Source: a virus
Strand: one strand, 5' to 3'
Virus record (IMG/VR): IMGVR_UViG_3300042868_001958
Span: 1-42,132 of that record
DNA length: 42,132 nucleotides
Below, piece by piece: positions 12,090 to 20,147 of this stretch (positions are counted from its first letter, which is position 1; each line of letters starts with the position of its first letter). Both the position numbers and the translations under genes were made by a program. The notes under the pieces were generated by a model. The model was not told the DNA's origin and did no database searches. It saw only the letters and a list, made by a program, of their open reading frames with translations.

Positions 12090-14354
12090 ATGGGTCAACT
12101 TTGGTTGCCAAATACAGTTTGGGATAAACAACCTGTCACAAAGGCAGGTATTACTGACGATAACTTATCAAACGAACTCGACTTTGCTTTCTATTGCACT
12201 TCTACTGGGGTGTTTGACGCAAAGAATGGAAATGATGTTGCGTTTGTAAACGATCAGACTGTTGTATCTACACCAGAAGGATTTGCTTTTGTTGGACAGT
12301 CTTCAGGTATAAAGCAAGCTTTTACGTTGAAGTCTAGAATGACCTCAAACAGAGCCTTCACCTTGATGTTTATCAGACGCTCTGGTGGATTCTACAGTGG
12401 TTTATCTGGTGCTGGCAAAATCTTCGAATTAACATGGGGTGGTTCTGGTCACAATATATATCTTCGTGGCCCCGACCTTGATAACTTTAGAAGATGGTAT
12501 ACTTCTGTATATGGTTCTTCTGTATTTCAAACCCCTACATTTGGACCAGTAGATCGAATTTTTGATAAGCAATCTACGGTTGTTATCTTCAGATACATTC
12601 CTGGTACAAGCATTACACTGATTGATAAGTACGGAAGAACTACTGTTCCTATCACTGAAGGTAGTCAAGGCTCCGTACAAGCAACTCCTATTGACGCTCA
12701 GTTCTTCACAGATTTTAACTCTCACATGATCCCTCTTGGTGCAGGATGGACAAGAGCGTTGAATGACAATGAATGTGAAAGATTGATGGAGAATCCTTGG
12801 AGCTTGTTTAGCAAGTCTTCAACCGTAACGATGATTCCTGAGTATGTGGCTTGCACTAAGCAGCCGCAGGGTGTTGCTGAGATTGATCGAATGGGCCTCG
12901 GTAAAGGTATGCAGATGCTGCTCATGCAGCGTGGAGGTAGATTAGTAGACATTGTGAATCCATCTGTCGCGTGGAACCCTATAAACGGTGCTACTTCTGG
13001 TATATCTCCTTCAGGTGCTGTCTCAAGATTCAATGGTTCAACAAGTGGAGTTTTTCAAGCCACAGGCTACGCCAGCATGGGCGACGTCAATGGCACGTTT
13101 TTTGTTTGGATGCCGCGCTTTGGTGCGTATGACAGCGCTGGCTCGATTTTTCTTTCAACGCCTAGCGCCGACCTGTACCTTCAGATTACGTCTGATGGTC
13201 GAGTTTTTGTTACCCAAGCGCAGGCCCCAGGCGCTCCAAGTATTGCCAATTCGCGCAATAGGAGCGTTGTTTTTAGTAGTAGGGCGGCCAAAACCGCCGT
13301 GATGTTTGATGGCGTGGCGCGCGTCTCCAACGTGGACAACCGGGTGATGTGGCCCGGCACGAAGACGCTGAATTTTGGCGGGTATACAGGCGGAGCAGAA
13401 TGGGATACGGACGCTGATATTGTCATCGCCGGGTACACGAGCGAGTCATGGACTGAGGCTCAAGCTAAAGCGTTTCATGATAACCCCTGGCAACTTTTCC
13501 GTCAAAAGGTTAACTTGCCTCTTGATGCTACCATCAAAGAAAACAGAAAGCCTGTAATCAGGGAATCTAATCTGTTGGGTACGTCTAAGAGGAAGTTGAG
13601 TGATGTGAATGTGACAAACACAGTGTCTGGTGCGGTTAAGAAGGTCTTGAATCGACAACCAGCCGGTGCATCTTCAGTTGAAATAGCTTGGTCAAATCCA
13701 ATTACAAGATCGTTATTTGACTTATTCACCCCGCCTTACGTTGGTCACGCTGATGTAAAAGGAATGTTGGGTAAAATCTCTCAGCCAACAAGTGAACGAT
13801 CTACAAGTCTCACAAACAATGTGGGTGCAAAGCCAACACCAATGGGACTAGCATACACGGCCTTTAACCTCAATTGTGGCGTTGGTTTCGTAAATACGGG
13901 AGCTTCTGTTTTCACGAGCTATTGCCGAATGAAATTAAATTCATTTACAAGCGGTGATTGTAACTTCTTGGGTGATGCTTTTAATCTCGGTGTCGGATTA
14001 TATGCCGGTACTGGTGCAACTTTCTACGTTGAACTTTATACAGGAACTTTCATCAAGACTCCGATTGCTCTTACTGCAGAACTAGGAAAGTATTACGACA
14101 TTGTTACAGTAACTTCTGCAACTAATGTAAAACTGTATATTGATGGCGTTCTAATGTTTGATCAAGCTCCTAGCTACTGGAACGGTCAAGGTCGGCATGG
14201 AATCTTAGTTACAGGTCTAGTGACAATTGGTGCTATAGATTTTGTTACTGTGGCAGGATGGACTAGAGCTTTGAGTTTTGCAGAAGTTCAGTCTATCAGC
14301 AGAAACCCCTGGCAACTCTTCAAGAACCAATCCCAACTAATCCTTCCGAAGTGA
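12090..14354 (+). CDS. Three-module LamG-like lectin protein, 754 aa
   Basis: Built of three concanavalin/LamG-type jelly-roll modules, each ending in an A.WTRAL....E...I..NPWQLF motif: about residues 1-240 (WTRALNDNECERLMENPWSL), 257-468 (SWTEAQAKAFHDNPWQLF) and 530-745 (AWTRALSFAEVQSISRNPWQ). Such modules usually bind carbohydrate, so the protein is a candidate surface adhesin or receptor-binding protein. Module 2 opens with KQPQGVAEIDR, as does the product of the next gene. Module 2 DNA (about 13055-13480) is visibly richer in GC (55-62% in sampled lines against about 40% nearby), pointing to acquisition by recombination. GGAG lies before ATG at 12090. Confidence 0.8.
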   Translation: MGQLWLPNTVWDKQPVTKAGITDDNLSNELDFAFYCTSTGVFDAKNGNDVAFVNDQTVVSTPEGFAFVGQSSGIKQAFTLKSRMTSNRAFTLMFIRRSGGFYSGLSGAGKIFELTWGGSGHNIYLRGPDLDNFRRWYTSVYGSSVFQTPTFGPVDRIFDKQSTVVIFRYIPGTSITLIDKYGRTTVPITEGSQGSVQATPIDAQFFTDFNSHMIPLGAGWTRALNDNECERLMENPWSLFSKSSTVTMIPEYVACTKQPQGVAEIDRMGLGKGMQMLLMQRGGRLVDIVNPSVAWNPINGATSGISPSGAVSRFNGSTSGVFQATGYASMGDVNGTFFVWMPRFGAYDSAGSIFLSTPSADLYLQITSDGRVFVTQAQAPGAPSIANSRNRSVVFSSRAAKTAVMFDGVARVSNVDNRVMWPGTKTLNFGGYTGGAEWDTDADIVIAGYTSESWTEAQAKAFHDNPWQLFRQKVNLPLDATIKENRKPVIRESNLLGTSKRKLSDVNVTNTVSGAVKKVLNRQPAGASSVEIAWSNPITRSLFDLFTPPYVGHADVKGMLGKISQPTSERSTSLTNNVGAKPTPMGLAYTAFNLNCGVGFVNTGASVFTSYCRMKLNSFTSGDCNFLGDAFNLGVGLYAGTGATFYVELYTGTFIKTPIALTAELGKYYDIVTVTSATNVKLYIDGVLMFDQAPSYWNGQGRHGILVTGLVTIGAIDFVTVAGWTRALSFAEVQSISRNPWQLFKNQSQLILPK

Positions 14355-14361
14355 GGTAGAT

Positions 14362-15189
14362 ATGCATAAAAATGAAGTATTTACCTCGCAGCCGCAGGGG
14401 AACTTTGAGATTGATCGTGGAAGTCCAATTACTAGGGGGTTTTTCGGAGGATTTATGGGTCCGAGGAGCCCAGACCTTCGGTTCTCAAGACAGTCTAGTG
14501 GGAATCTCCCAATGTCCATTGGTGTTGCTGGTATAGAGTGGAAAAGTCAATCATCGACGGAGATTGCTACCTATACAGGAGGTTATTCTCCACAGACTAC
14601 AGGTTTAACAGTTCTTGTTGTTGCACGGCGCGATGGGGTGCAGCCAGATTCTGGCTTTGCATTGGCTGTCACGCTGACGCAGGTTAGCGGGGCGCAAGAT
14701 CCATTCCAGCTCTTCATCAAGGATTCTGGAGAGCGAATTCGGGTCAACACGACAACGACTGACAACACACTGAGTGTGGAGACGGCTACAGATTGGCCTG
14801 TTGGTGTCATGCAAGTCGGCGTCTACTCATGGTCGAGTGGATCGGTCCCAGAGGCATACCGCAACGGCATCAAGCAGGTGCTATCTAATAACTACTATGG
14901 GTCCAACATCCCGACAGGGGTACTGAAGCCTGCCCAGTCTTTGCGCGTCAACTTGCCTAGTCTGCGACTCAACGGGGCCGTCGCTGCGGTGCTAATCTGG
15001 GACAGAAAGCTGTCAGACGCCGAAGTCGCCAGCATCAGCGCCAACCCCTGGCAAATCTTCCGCCGATTCTCTCGTCCACTCTTCACCCCAACAGGTGAAT
15101 CAGGAGTTCTAATCCCTGACCTAACCTCTCCAGGTGTTATCGACATAACCGCCAATACAGCTAAACCAGAACTAAACGTACAATACTGA
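14362..15189 (+). CDS. Single-module LamG-like lectin protein, 275 aa
   Basis: One LamG-like module, starting with TSQPQGNFEIDR and ending IWDRKLSDAEVASISANPWQ, the same module signature as in the preceding gene. A Pro-rich tail (LFTPTGESGVLIPDL) follows. The body of the gene (about 14620-15075) is GC-rich (about 62% in one sampled line) while both ends match the composition of the neighbours, as in module 2 of the previous gene. It is probably a carbohydrate-binding surface protein; the ligand is unknown. Confidence 0.75.
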   Translation: MHKNEVFTSQPQGNFEIDRGSPITRGFFGGFMGPRSPDLRFSRQSSGNLPMSIGVAGIEWKSQSSTEIATYTGGYSPQTTGLTVLVVARRDGVQPDSGFALAVTLTQVSGAQDPFQLFIKDSGERIRVNTTTTDNTLSVETATDWPVGVMQVGVYSWSSGSVPEAYRNGIKQVLSNNYYGSNIPTGVLKPAQSLRVNLPSLRLNGAVAAVLIWDRKLSDAEVASISANPWQIFRRFSRPLFTPTGESGVLIPDLTSPGVIDITANTAKPELNVQY

Positions 15190-15196
15190 GGTTAAG

Positions 15197-16516
15197 ATGC
15201 TAGGAACTATCTATTCAATTATTGCACCGGCTGCAGGCTGGTACACTCCTAGTGCTAACAACGTTATCGCTGGTTTAGCTCCAAATGGTTCCGCTGCGAC
15301 TTGGGCAGGTAATACCCCTGATCCGAATACCAGCGGACAATTTGATTGGCCTACTGCTGCAAGTGGATTGACCGCAAGTACAGACTACAAGATTGCTTTT
15401 GTTTGGTCTGACGGAACAAGCTATTCTTCAGTCGTTGAAGCTAGTTTCAGTACTCTTGCCGGTGGAGGATTAACTCAGGTTACATCACTGCTAAATGCTT
15501 TGTTTGGAATCCAAGGTCTAGTATCAAGATCAGTGTCTGGTTCTTACAACATTCTAGAACTTATTGTTTCAAATAGATCAGTTAGTTTTACTATCAGAAC
15601 TTCGGCAACTAATCAAACTAGCGCTTCATACTTGGTACGCACTCAGATTAACAAATCGATTGCTGCTGCGTATGGTGTTGCTGGGTTAGTGGCAGGCTCT
15701 AATTCTGCTTCTTATAATGTAAGAACTTCTGCTCAACAAAGTAGAAACTCGACCTACAATGTAAGATCAGAATTGACAAGAGCTTCTGCTGGTAACTATT
15801 TCGTAAGAACTTCAGTTACTGAATCAGATGGTTCTTCTTACGTAGTTCGGTCTGCTACTCTGAATACTTCTGCAAGCGGATATTCTATCCGAGCAGAGGT
15901 ACAAAGAACTGCTTCACCGAATTATTCTGTACGAACATCTGTTCAGGAAACGGATTCTGCGAGCTATTTTGTAAGAACTTCAGTAAGTGAATCAGATGTT
16001 CTATCTTATTTGATCCGAGGTTCAGCTTCAAGAAATCAATCTGTAAGCTACAACATTAGAACAAGCACTCTTGCTAGTACCGATGTAGTTTATAACATCT
16101 TGAATGCAACGGGAGTAATTACTTCCTACAGTGTCTCATACAAGGTTAGAACTCAAGTAAACACAACGAATGGTATCTCTTACAGTATTCTGCAGAGTGT
16201 AAATAGTTCTGCAGGTGTTAACTATGTGATTCAAGCACAGGTTGGCAATAACCAACCTCAGACTTACACAGTAAGACAAGCCAGTAGTTCTACACTGACG
16301 GAAGAATTCAAGGTTCGCTTTGGATTAACTTCTTCACGTTCTTGTACATACTTGATTCAAGGGTTGACGCAGGTTACTTCTGATATCGACTTCTTGTACT
16401 TCGTTCTTGCTGAGATAATGCCGGATGCAGAAGTTGTGTACATCGGACCTAATACAGACTCAACTATCTACCTGAATACTGAAGACATTACTACTGTATT
16501 CATCAAACCGTATTGA
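15197..16516 (+). CDS. 14-residue tandem-repeat fibre-like protein B, 439 aa
   Basis: Residues 1-90 look like a fibronectin-III-type beta-sandwich (ending SYSSVVEASFST). From residue 117 to 401 there are 21 repeats of the same SYxVRTSVS type as in protein A: aromatic residues every 14 up to 299, a 16-residue unit (299 to 315), five 14-residue intervals, and a 16-residue last unit (385 to 401). The C-terminal cap, IGPNTDSTIYLNTEDITTVF, matches the cap of protein A (LSTNPSSTVYLLPKQLISVI). A and B are thus paralogs with different N-terminal domains, probably two versions of one fibre or stalk. Confidence 0.82.
   Translation: MLGTIYSIIAPAAGWYTPSANNVIAGLAPNGSAATWAGNTPDPNTSGQFDWPTAASGLTASTDYKIAFVWSDGTSYSSVVEASFSTLAGGGLTQVTSLLNALFGIQGLVSRSVSGSYNILELIVSNRSVSFTIRTSATNQTSASYLVRTQINKSIAAAYGVAGLVAGSNSASYNVRTSAQQSRNSTYNVRSELTRASAGNYFVRTSVTESDGSSYVVRSATLNTSASGYSIRAEVQRTASPNYSVRTSVQETDSASYFVRTSVSESDVLSYLIRGSASRNQSVSYNIRTSTLASTDVVYNILNATGVITSYSVSYKVRTQVNTTNGISYSILQSVNSSAGVNYVIQAQVGNNQPQTYTVRQASSSTLTEEFKVRFGLTSSRSCTYLIQGLTQVTSDIDFLYFVLAEIMPDAEVVYIGPNTDSTIYLNTEDITTVFIKPY
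15545..16397 (+). repeat. Coding repeat block, 21 x about 42 bp
   Basis: DNA of the 14-residue repeats of protein B. It has the same period and the same placing of a single 48-bp unit six repeats before the end as in the 9195-10133 block. Nucleotide identity between units is low, and protein-level spacing is strictly kept. Confidence 0.82.
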
Positions 16517-16521
16517 TTACC

Positions 16522-16550
16522 TTGACATTACCATTAAACTGTGATATAAT
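16522..16550 (+). promoter_or_regulatory. Sigma70-type promoter for the head assembly genes
   Basis: TTGACA (16522-16527), 17-bp spacer, TATAAT (16545-16550): both perfect. The start would be near 16557, with AAGGAG about 20 bases later before the protease ATG at 16584. The bases CTTGACATTACCA are identical to those of the promoter at 23188, so the extended -35 context is a repeated phage motif. Confidence 0.88.
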
Positions 16551-16583
16551 TTCTTATATTGCGCTTACTCTAAAAGGAGCGTT

Positions 16584-16970
16584 ATGACAAAACGTACAAA
16601 GATTGCGAAAGCTGTGAATGAAGAACTAAAGCAGGCCACTTACATTGTATTGGTTCCTGACGAAGTTGATGCTCACGGAGATACTATTTCTGAAGATGAA
16701 GTGCGTAAAGCATGTCATAACTTCAATAAATTCTCGATGCAAGCTAACTTGTTTCACCTAGTAGAATCCGAATCATTTGAATTCGTAGAATCATATGTCT
16801 GTCCAACAGACTTTATTCTAGGTGACAAGGAAGTTAAGAAAGGTACTTGGCTAGCTACAGTACAGGCTCTAGATGATAATCTATGGGAACTGATGAAGTC
16901 AGGTGAAATTAACGGACTATCAATCGGCGCTTTGGCTGCTGTTGAAACACTGGAAGGTGAAGAAGAATGA
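16584..16970 (+). CDS. XkdF-like prohead protease, 128 aa
   Basis: Resembles the PBSX XkdF serine protease family: YIVLVPDEVDAHGDTISEDE, then LFHLVESESFEFVESYV with the likely catalytic His, and GLSIGA with the likely catalytic Ser. It would cleave scaffold and head proteins during maturation. It ends with an ATGA overlap (16967-16970) with the next gene, and the two together match proteins that are sometimes one chain. Strong AAAAGGAG ribosome site. Confidence 0.75.
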   Translation: MTKRTKIAKAVNEELKQATYIVLVPDEVDAHGDTISEDEVRKACHNFNKFSMQANLFHLVESESFEFVESYVCPTDFILGDKEVKKGTWLATVQALDDNLWELMKSGEINGLSIGALAAVETLEGEEE

Positions 16971-17932
16971 CAACTAAAGCAAAACGAAAGCTATCTGACA
17001 TTAGTTTCCAACACGAAGGTGCTCACGTAGCTCTAGTAAGCAAGCAACAAGGTGGGCCAGCAAATGGTCATGACTACGCTCTTGTAATGAAAGCTACAGG
17101 ATTCTCTCAAGAATTCGTAACCAAGATGCAACAAGTCCGAGTTACTATGGAACTTCCTGAGTTCTTGCGTAAATTCTTCAACGTTTATTACGAAGATGCT
17201 GAAGTACTTGCGCGCATGATGGGTTACGTTGAAGTAGAAGATGAAGTTGAAGATACTGACAGTTACGAAGATTGGTATGAAAATCGTATCCAAGAACGTC
17301 TGGATCAGTTCGAAGTATTGAAGTCACTTAATGAATCAAAGGATATCGCTGCTGATATTCTTGCACTAGGTGAAGATAAATATCTGAAAGTACTCAAGTC
17401 ACAATCTAAGCTTGAGAAAGTACTTGCTAAGATCGAAAAGAATTCTGCCAAAGCTGCAAAAGCTAAAGCTGAAGAAGGCTCAACCGAAGCCGTAGCGCAA
17501 GCTAAACAATCGGATGAAACACAAACGAAGGTTGAACCTTCTGAGAATGTTAACAAAGGAAAAAATTACATGGATGAACTAGAAGAAGTCAAGAAGGCAA
17601 GCGAAGCTACTAAGGCTGAACTCGCTAAAGCTCTTGAGCAACTCAATGTATTTAAGGCTGAGAAGCAAGAAATGATTCGTAAGGCTCGTTTCGATAAGCT
17701 ACTAGCCGCTGTTAAGGACGAAGCTAAAGCAGAATCTCTATTCAAGGCTCTTTCTCTTCTAGAAAGTGATGCTGAATTTGATGCTTCAGTCGAAGTGCTA
17801 GCAGGAATGCAGGCTATCGTAGAGAAGTCAGAAATGTTCAAGGAAACTGGTGCTACTGTTGACGTTGAAGATACTCCCGTTGCGGAATCTCAAGTATCAA
17901 AAGTACTCAAGGCTAAATACGCACAGAAATAA
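16967..17932 (+). CDS. Head scaffold-type protein, 321 aa
   Basis: N-terminal part begins MTTKAKRKLSDISFQHEGAH followed by VALVSKQQGGPANG, a pattern common directly after or fused to XkdF-type proteases. The second half is strongly charged, Ala/Lys/Glu-rich and predicted coiled coil (SKLEKVLAKIEKNSAKAAKA and DELEEVKKASEATKAEL), as in capsid scaffolds. A Met at 17570 with its own AAAGGA site probably yields a separate short scaffold. It overlaps the protease gene by 4 bp and precedes the decoration protein, the usual order. Confidence 0.72.
   Translation: MTTKAKRKLSDISFQHEGAHVALVSKQQGGPANGHDYALVMKATGFSQEFVTKMQQVRVTMELPEFLRKFFNVYYEDAEVLARMMGYVEVEDEVEDTDSYEDWYENRIQERLDQFEVLKSLNESKDIAADILALGEDKYLKVLKSQSKLEKVLAKIEKNSAKAAKAKAEEGSTEAVAQAKQSDETQTKVEPSENVNKGKNYMDELEEVKKASEATKAELAKALEQLNVFKAEKQEMIRKARFDKLLAAVKDEAKAESLFKALSLLESDAEFDASVEVLAGMQAIVEKSEMFKETGATVDVEDTPVAESQVSKVLKAKYAQK
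17570..17932 (+). CDS. Nested internal start: candidate short scaffold, 120 aa
   Basis: In-frame ATG at 17570 (MDELEEVKKASEATKAELAK) lies 9 bases after AAAGGA at 17555-17560, and this is exactly where the coiled-coil C-terminal half begins. The arrangement is like lambda C/Nu3, where a scaffold is made from an internal start in the protease gene. It would give a pure scaffold in excess over the full-length protein. Supported by sequence context only. Confidence 0.5.
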   Translation: MDELEEVKKASEATKAELAKALEQLNVFKAEKQEMIRKARFDKLLAAVKDEAKAESLFKALSLLESDAEFDASVEVLAGMQAIVEKSEMFKETGATVDVEDTPVAESQVSKVLKAKYAQK

Positions 17933-17944
17933 AGGAAAAATAAA

Positions 17945-18343
17945 ATGGCTATTGCATTCGCAACTGAAAACAAGCGCCTGAGCAACATGCTTAAGGACGA
18001 GTTCTGGGCTAATCACGGTTTCTGCCGTGCTGTTGTAACTTACAATGGTACTGCTGGTGATCTGAAGATTGGTACAGTTCTGGGTAAGGTTACCGCAAGT
18101 GGTAAGTACAAGATTCCCGTACAAGGTGCCGCTGACGGTTCACTGGTAGCTGACGCTATCCTGATGGAAGACGTTACTGCTGCTCTGAACACCGACAAGA
18201 AAGTGATGGTTCTGATCAAGGGTCCAGCTATCGTTTCTAAGGGCGCTCTGATTCTTGACGCTACTCAAGACCTGCAAGCTGAAAAGGATGCTATCTACGC
18301 ATCACTGGAAGCCAAGGGTATTCAGGTAAATGATACGGTCTAA
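17945..18343 (+). CDS. Head decoration protein, gpD-like, 132 aa
   Basis: Small protein before the capsid gene, with the pattern VVTYNGTAGDLKIGTVLGKV, then GKYKIPVQGAADGSLVADAI, then VMVLIKGPAIVSKGAL, matching the lambda gpD/head-decoration family, which forms trimers that stabilise the expanded capsid. AAAGGAA precedes ATG at 17945. A homing-type nuclease gene follows and separates it from the major capsid gene. Confidence 0.85.
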   Translation: MAIAFATENKRLSNMLKDEFWANHGFCRAVVTYNGTAGDLKIGTVLGKVTASGKYKIPVQGAADGSLVADAILMEDVTAALNTDKKVMVLIKGPAIVSKGALILDATQDLQAEKDAIYASLEAKGIQVNDTV

Positions 18344-18345
18344 AA

Positions 18346-19056
18346 TTGACTGACGTTTGTTATCTATACTGGATACATCGCCCTAGTGATACGAATCTAC
18401 TAGAAGAGGGTTATATTGGAATTTCAATTAATCCAGACTCAAGGTGGAAACATCATTTGTATACTAAAGAAAGCAAGAAGAAAAATCATAGACTCTATAA
18501 CGCGATGCGAAAGTATGATGATTATAGAATGACTATTCTTCTTATTGGTTCATCTGAATATTGTCTTGACTTAGAGAAATCTTTGCGACCAAAGGTAAAT
18601 ATCGGATTGAATCACTCAGTTGGTGGCAAGCATGATTCGAATACAACTAGGGAACATTTCACCGATAGCATCAAAATGAAAATTAGTCTTGGACTAAAGA
18701 AAAAGTATGCTGAAGATGAAACGTATAGAGAAAAGTTCAAGACTTTGAACAGAGGTAGAGTTGCATCGGAAGTAACCAAGGGTAAACAGCGTCTTGCTAA
18801 ATTAAATAAAGGACTTGCTTGGGAGAATTCTAGAGCAAATCTAACTTTATGGGAGAAAGCAGATGTTTACTTCAACAGTTTTGAACAGATGTTAACAATG
18901 TGCGCAAATTCTAGGCACAAAATATCAATTAAAGTGTTTTGTGAGTTAACGGGACTAACCCCTGGAAATTCACAATCACTAATCAAAATGTTTAGGTCTG
19001 GATGGAATCCAAGTCTAGATAACAATTGGAAAACAAAATTTAATAAGGAAAATTAA
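18346..19056 (+). CDS. GIY-YIG homing endonuclease-like protein, 236 aa
   Basis: TTG start at 18346, 2 bases after the decoration gene. N-terminal GIY-YIG domain: YLYWIHRPSD then EGYIGIS (residues 6-27), DSRWKHHLY with the catalytic Arg and DLEKSLRP with the catalytic Glu. The middle is Lys-rich (KMKISLGLKKKYAEDE), followed by a C-terminal DNA-binding-like segment with ISIKVFCELTGLTPGNSQSL. It lies between the decoration and capsid genes without disturbing either, typical of a free-standing mobile endonuclease. It shares signatures with the 3925 product. Confidence 0.8.
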   Translation: MTDVCYLYWIHRPSDTNLLEEGYIGISINPDSRWKHHLYTKESKKKNHRLYNAMRKYDDYRMTILLIGSSEYCLDLEKSLRPKVNIGLNHSVGGKHDSNTTREHFTDSIKMKISLGLKKKYAEDETYREKFKTLNRGRVASEVTKGKQRLAKLNKGLAWENSRANLTLWEKADVYFNSFEQMLTMCANSRHKISIKVFCELTGLTPGNSQSLIKMFRSGWNPSLDNNWKTKFNKEN

Positions 19057-19057
19057 C

Positions 19058-20071
19058 GTGGCTATTATCAGATCATTTGACCGTCCATACGAAATGGTGG
19101 ACCTAACCGAAGAACTGAATCTTATCCCTAACACATGGGGTCTGATTAACGAACTCGGTCTTTTCCGTAGTGAGTCAGTAACTCAGCACACTATCAACGT
19201 TGAAGTAACTTCTGGTACTCTAAGCGTTATCGGTGATACTGTACGTGGTGCTCGTAACCTTGTTAGCAAGGACGATGGCCGTCAGATTCACGCCTTCAGC
19301 ATTCCTCACTTCACGCTAGATGACGCTGTAACTCCGCAAGACCTACAAGGTAAGCGTGCTTACGGTTCAGACAACGTTGATCAAGAGGCTGCTGTCGTTG
19401 CTCGTAAGCTAGAGCGTATTCGTCGTAACCACGCTGTTACGATGGAAGCTGCTAAGGCTTATGCTCTGACTAACGGTGCTGTATACGCTCCTAACGGAAC
19501 TGTTGTAGATAACTACTACACTTCTTTCGGTATTACTCGTAAGGAAGTTGACTTCGTACTAGGTACGACTACAACTAACCTAACTGCTAAGATTGAAGAA
19601 ATCGTAGCTCACATCCAAGACAATCAACTGTCTGGTGATGTTATGACTGGTGTTACTTTCATCTGTTCACCTACTTTCTTCGCAAAGCTGATTGACCACG
19701 CTACCATCAAGGAAGCGTACAAGTACTACGCTAGCACACAAGAGCCTCTACGTCAACGTCTAGGTTCAGGTCTATATCGTCGTTTCATGCACGGTGGTGT
19801 AGAGTTCATTGAATACCGTGGTTCATACAACGGTAGCGCTCTGATCCCTGCTGGTGATGCTTATGCATTCCCAACTGGTACTCAGGATACGTTCGTAAGC
19901 TACTTCTCACCAGCTAACAAGCTTTCACTTGTTAACACACTGGGTCAAGAAGCCTATGCGTTCCAATACCGTGATCCAAAGGATGAAGGTCTGATTCTAC
20001 AAACCGAATCTAACCAACTGCACCTAGTGCGTCGTCCTGCTACGATCTGCCGCGTATTTAGCAGCAACTAA
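19058..20071 (+). CDS. Major capsid protein, lambda gpE family, 337 aa
   Basis: GTG start at 19058 after AAGGAAAA. Pattern LIPNTWGLINELGLFRSESV, then FSIPHFTLDDAVTPQDLQGK, then YGSDNVDQEAAVVARKLE, typical of the phage capsid E family (an HK97-fold shell protein). The length is normal. It is followed directly by a strong terminator with a TTCG tetraloop, which would set the level of transcript reaching the connector genes. Confidence 0.93.
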   Translation: MAIIRSFDRPYEMVDLTEELNLIPNTWGLINELGLFRSESVTQHTINVEVTSGTLSVIGDTVRGARNLVSKDDGRQIHAFSIPHFTLDDAVTPQDLQGKRAYGSDNVDQEAAVVARKLERIRRNHAVTMEAAKAYALTNGAVYAPNGTVVDNYYTSFGITRKEVDFVLGTTTTNLTAKIEEIVAHIQDNQLSGDVMTGVTFICSPTFFAKLIDHATIKEAYKYYASTQEPLRQRLGSGLYRRFMHGGVEFIEYRGSYNGSALIPAGDAYAFPTGTQDTFVSYFSPANKLSLVNTLGQEAYAFQYRDPKDEGLILQTESNQLHLVRRPATICRVFSSN

Positions 20072-20077
20072 TAACTT

Positions 20078-20104
20078 GGGAACCTTCGGGTTCCCTTGTT
20101 TTCT
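20078..20104 (+). terminator. Rho-independent terminator with TTCG tetraloop
   Basis: GGGAACC (20078-20084), loop TTCG, GGTTCCC (20089-20095), then TTGTTTTC. The C-TTCG-G loop is exceptionally stable. It lies just after the capsid stop codon. Confidence 0.88.
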
Positions 20105-20147
20105 AAGTGCATATGATGTGTATTTAGCAAACAATAAAGGATAAAAC

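Noticed and set aside
12090-15189. Diversity-generating retroelement target in the LamG genes
   Set aside because: No reverse transcriptase gene or template repeat seen in the window, and the GC-rich parts are whole modules rather than point variation.
9195-16397. CRISPR-like or recent slippage repeats in the repeat-protein genes
   Set aside because: The repeats are at protein level with diverged DNA, in frame, without constant spacers or direct DNA repeats.
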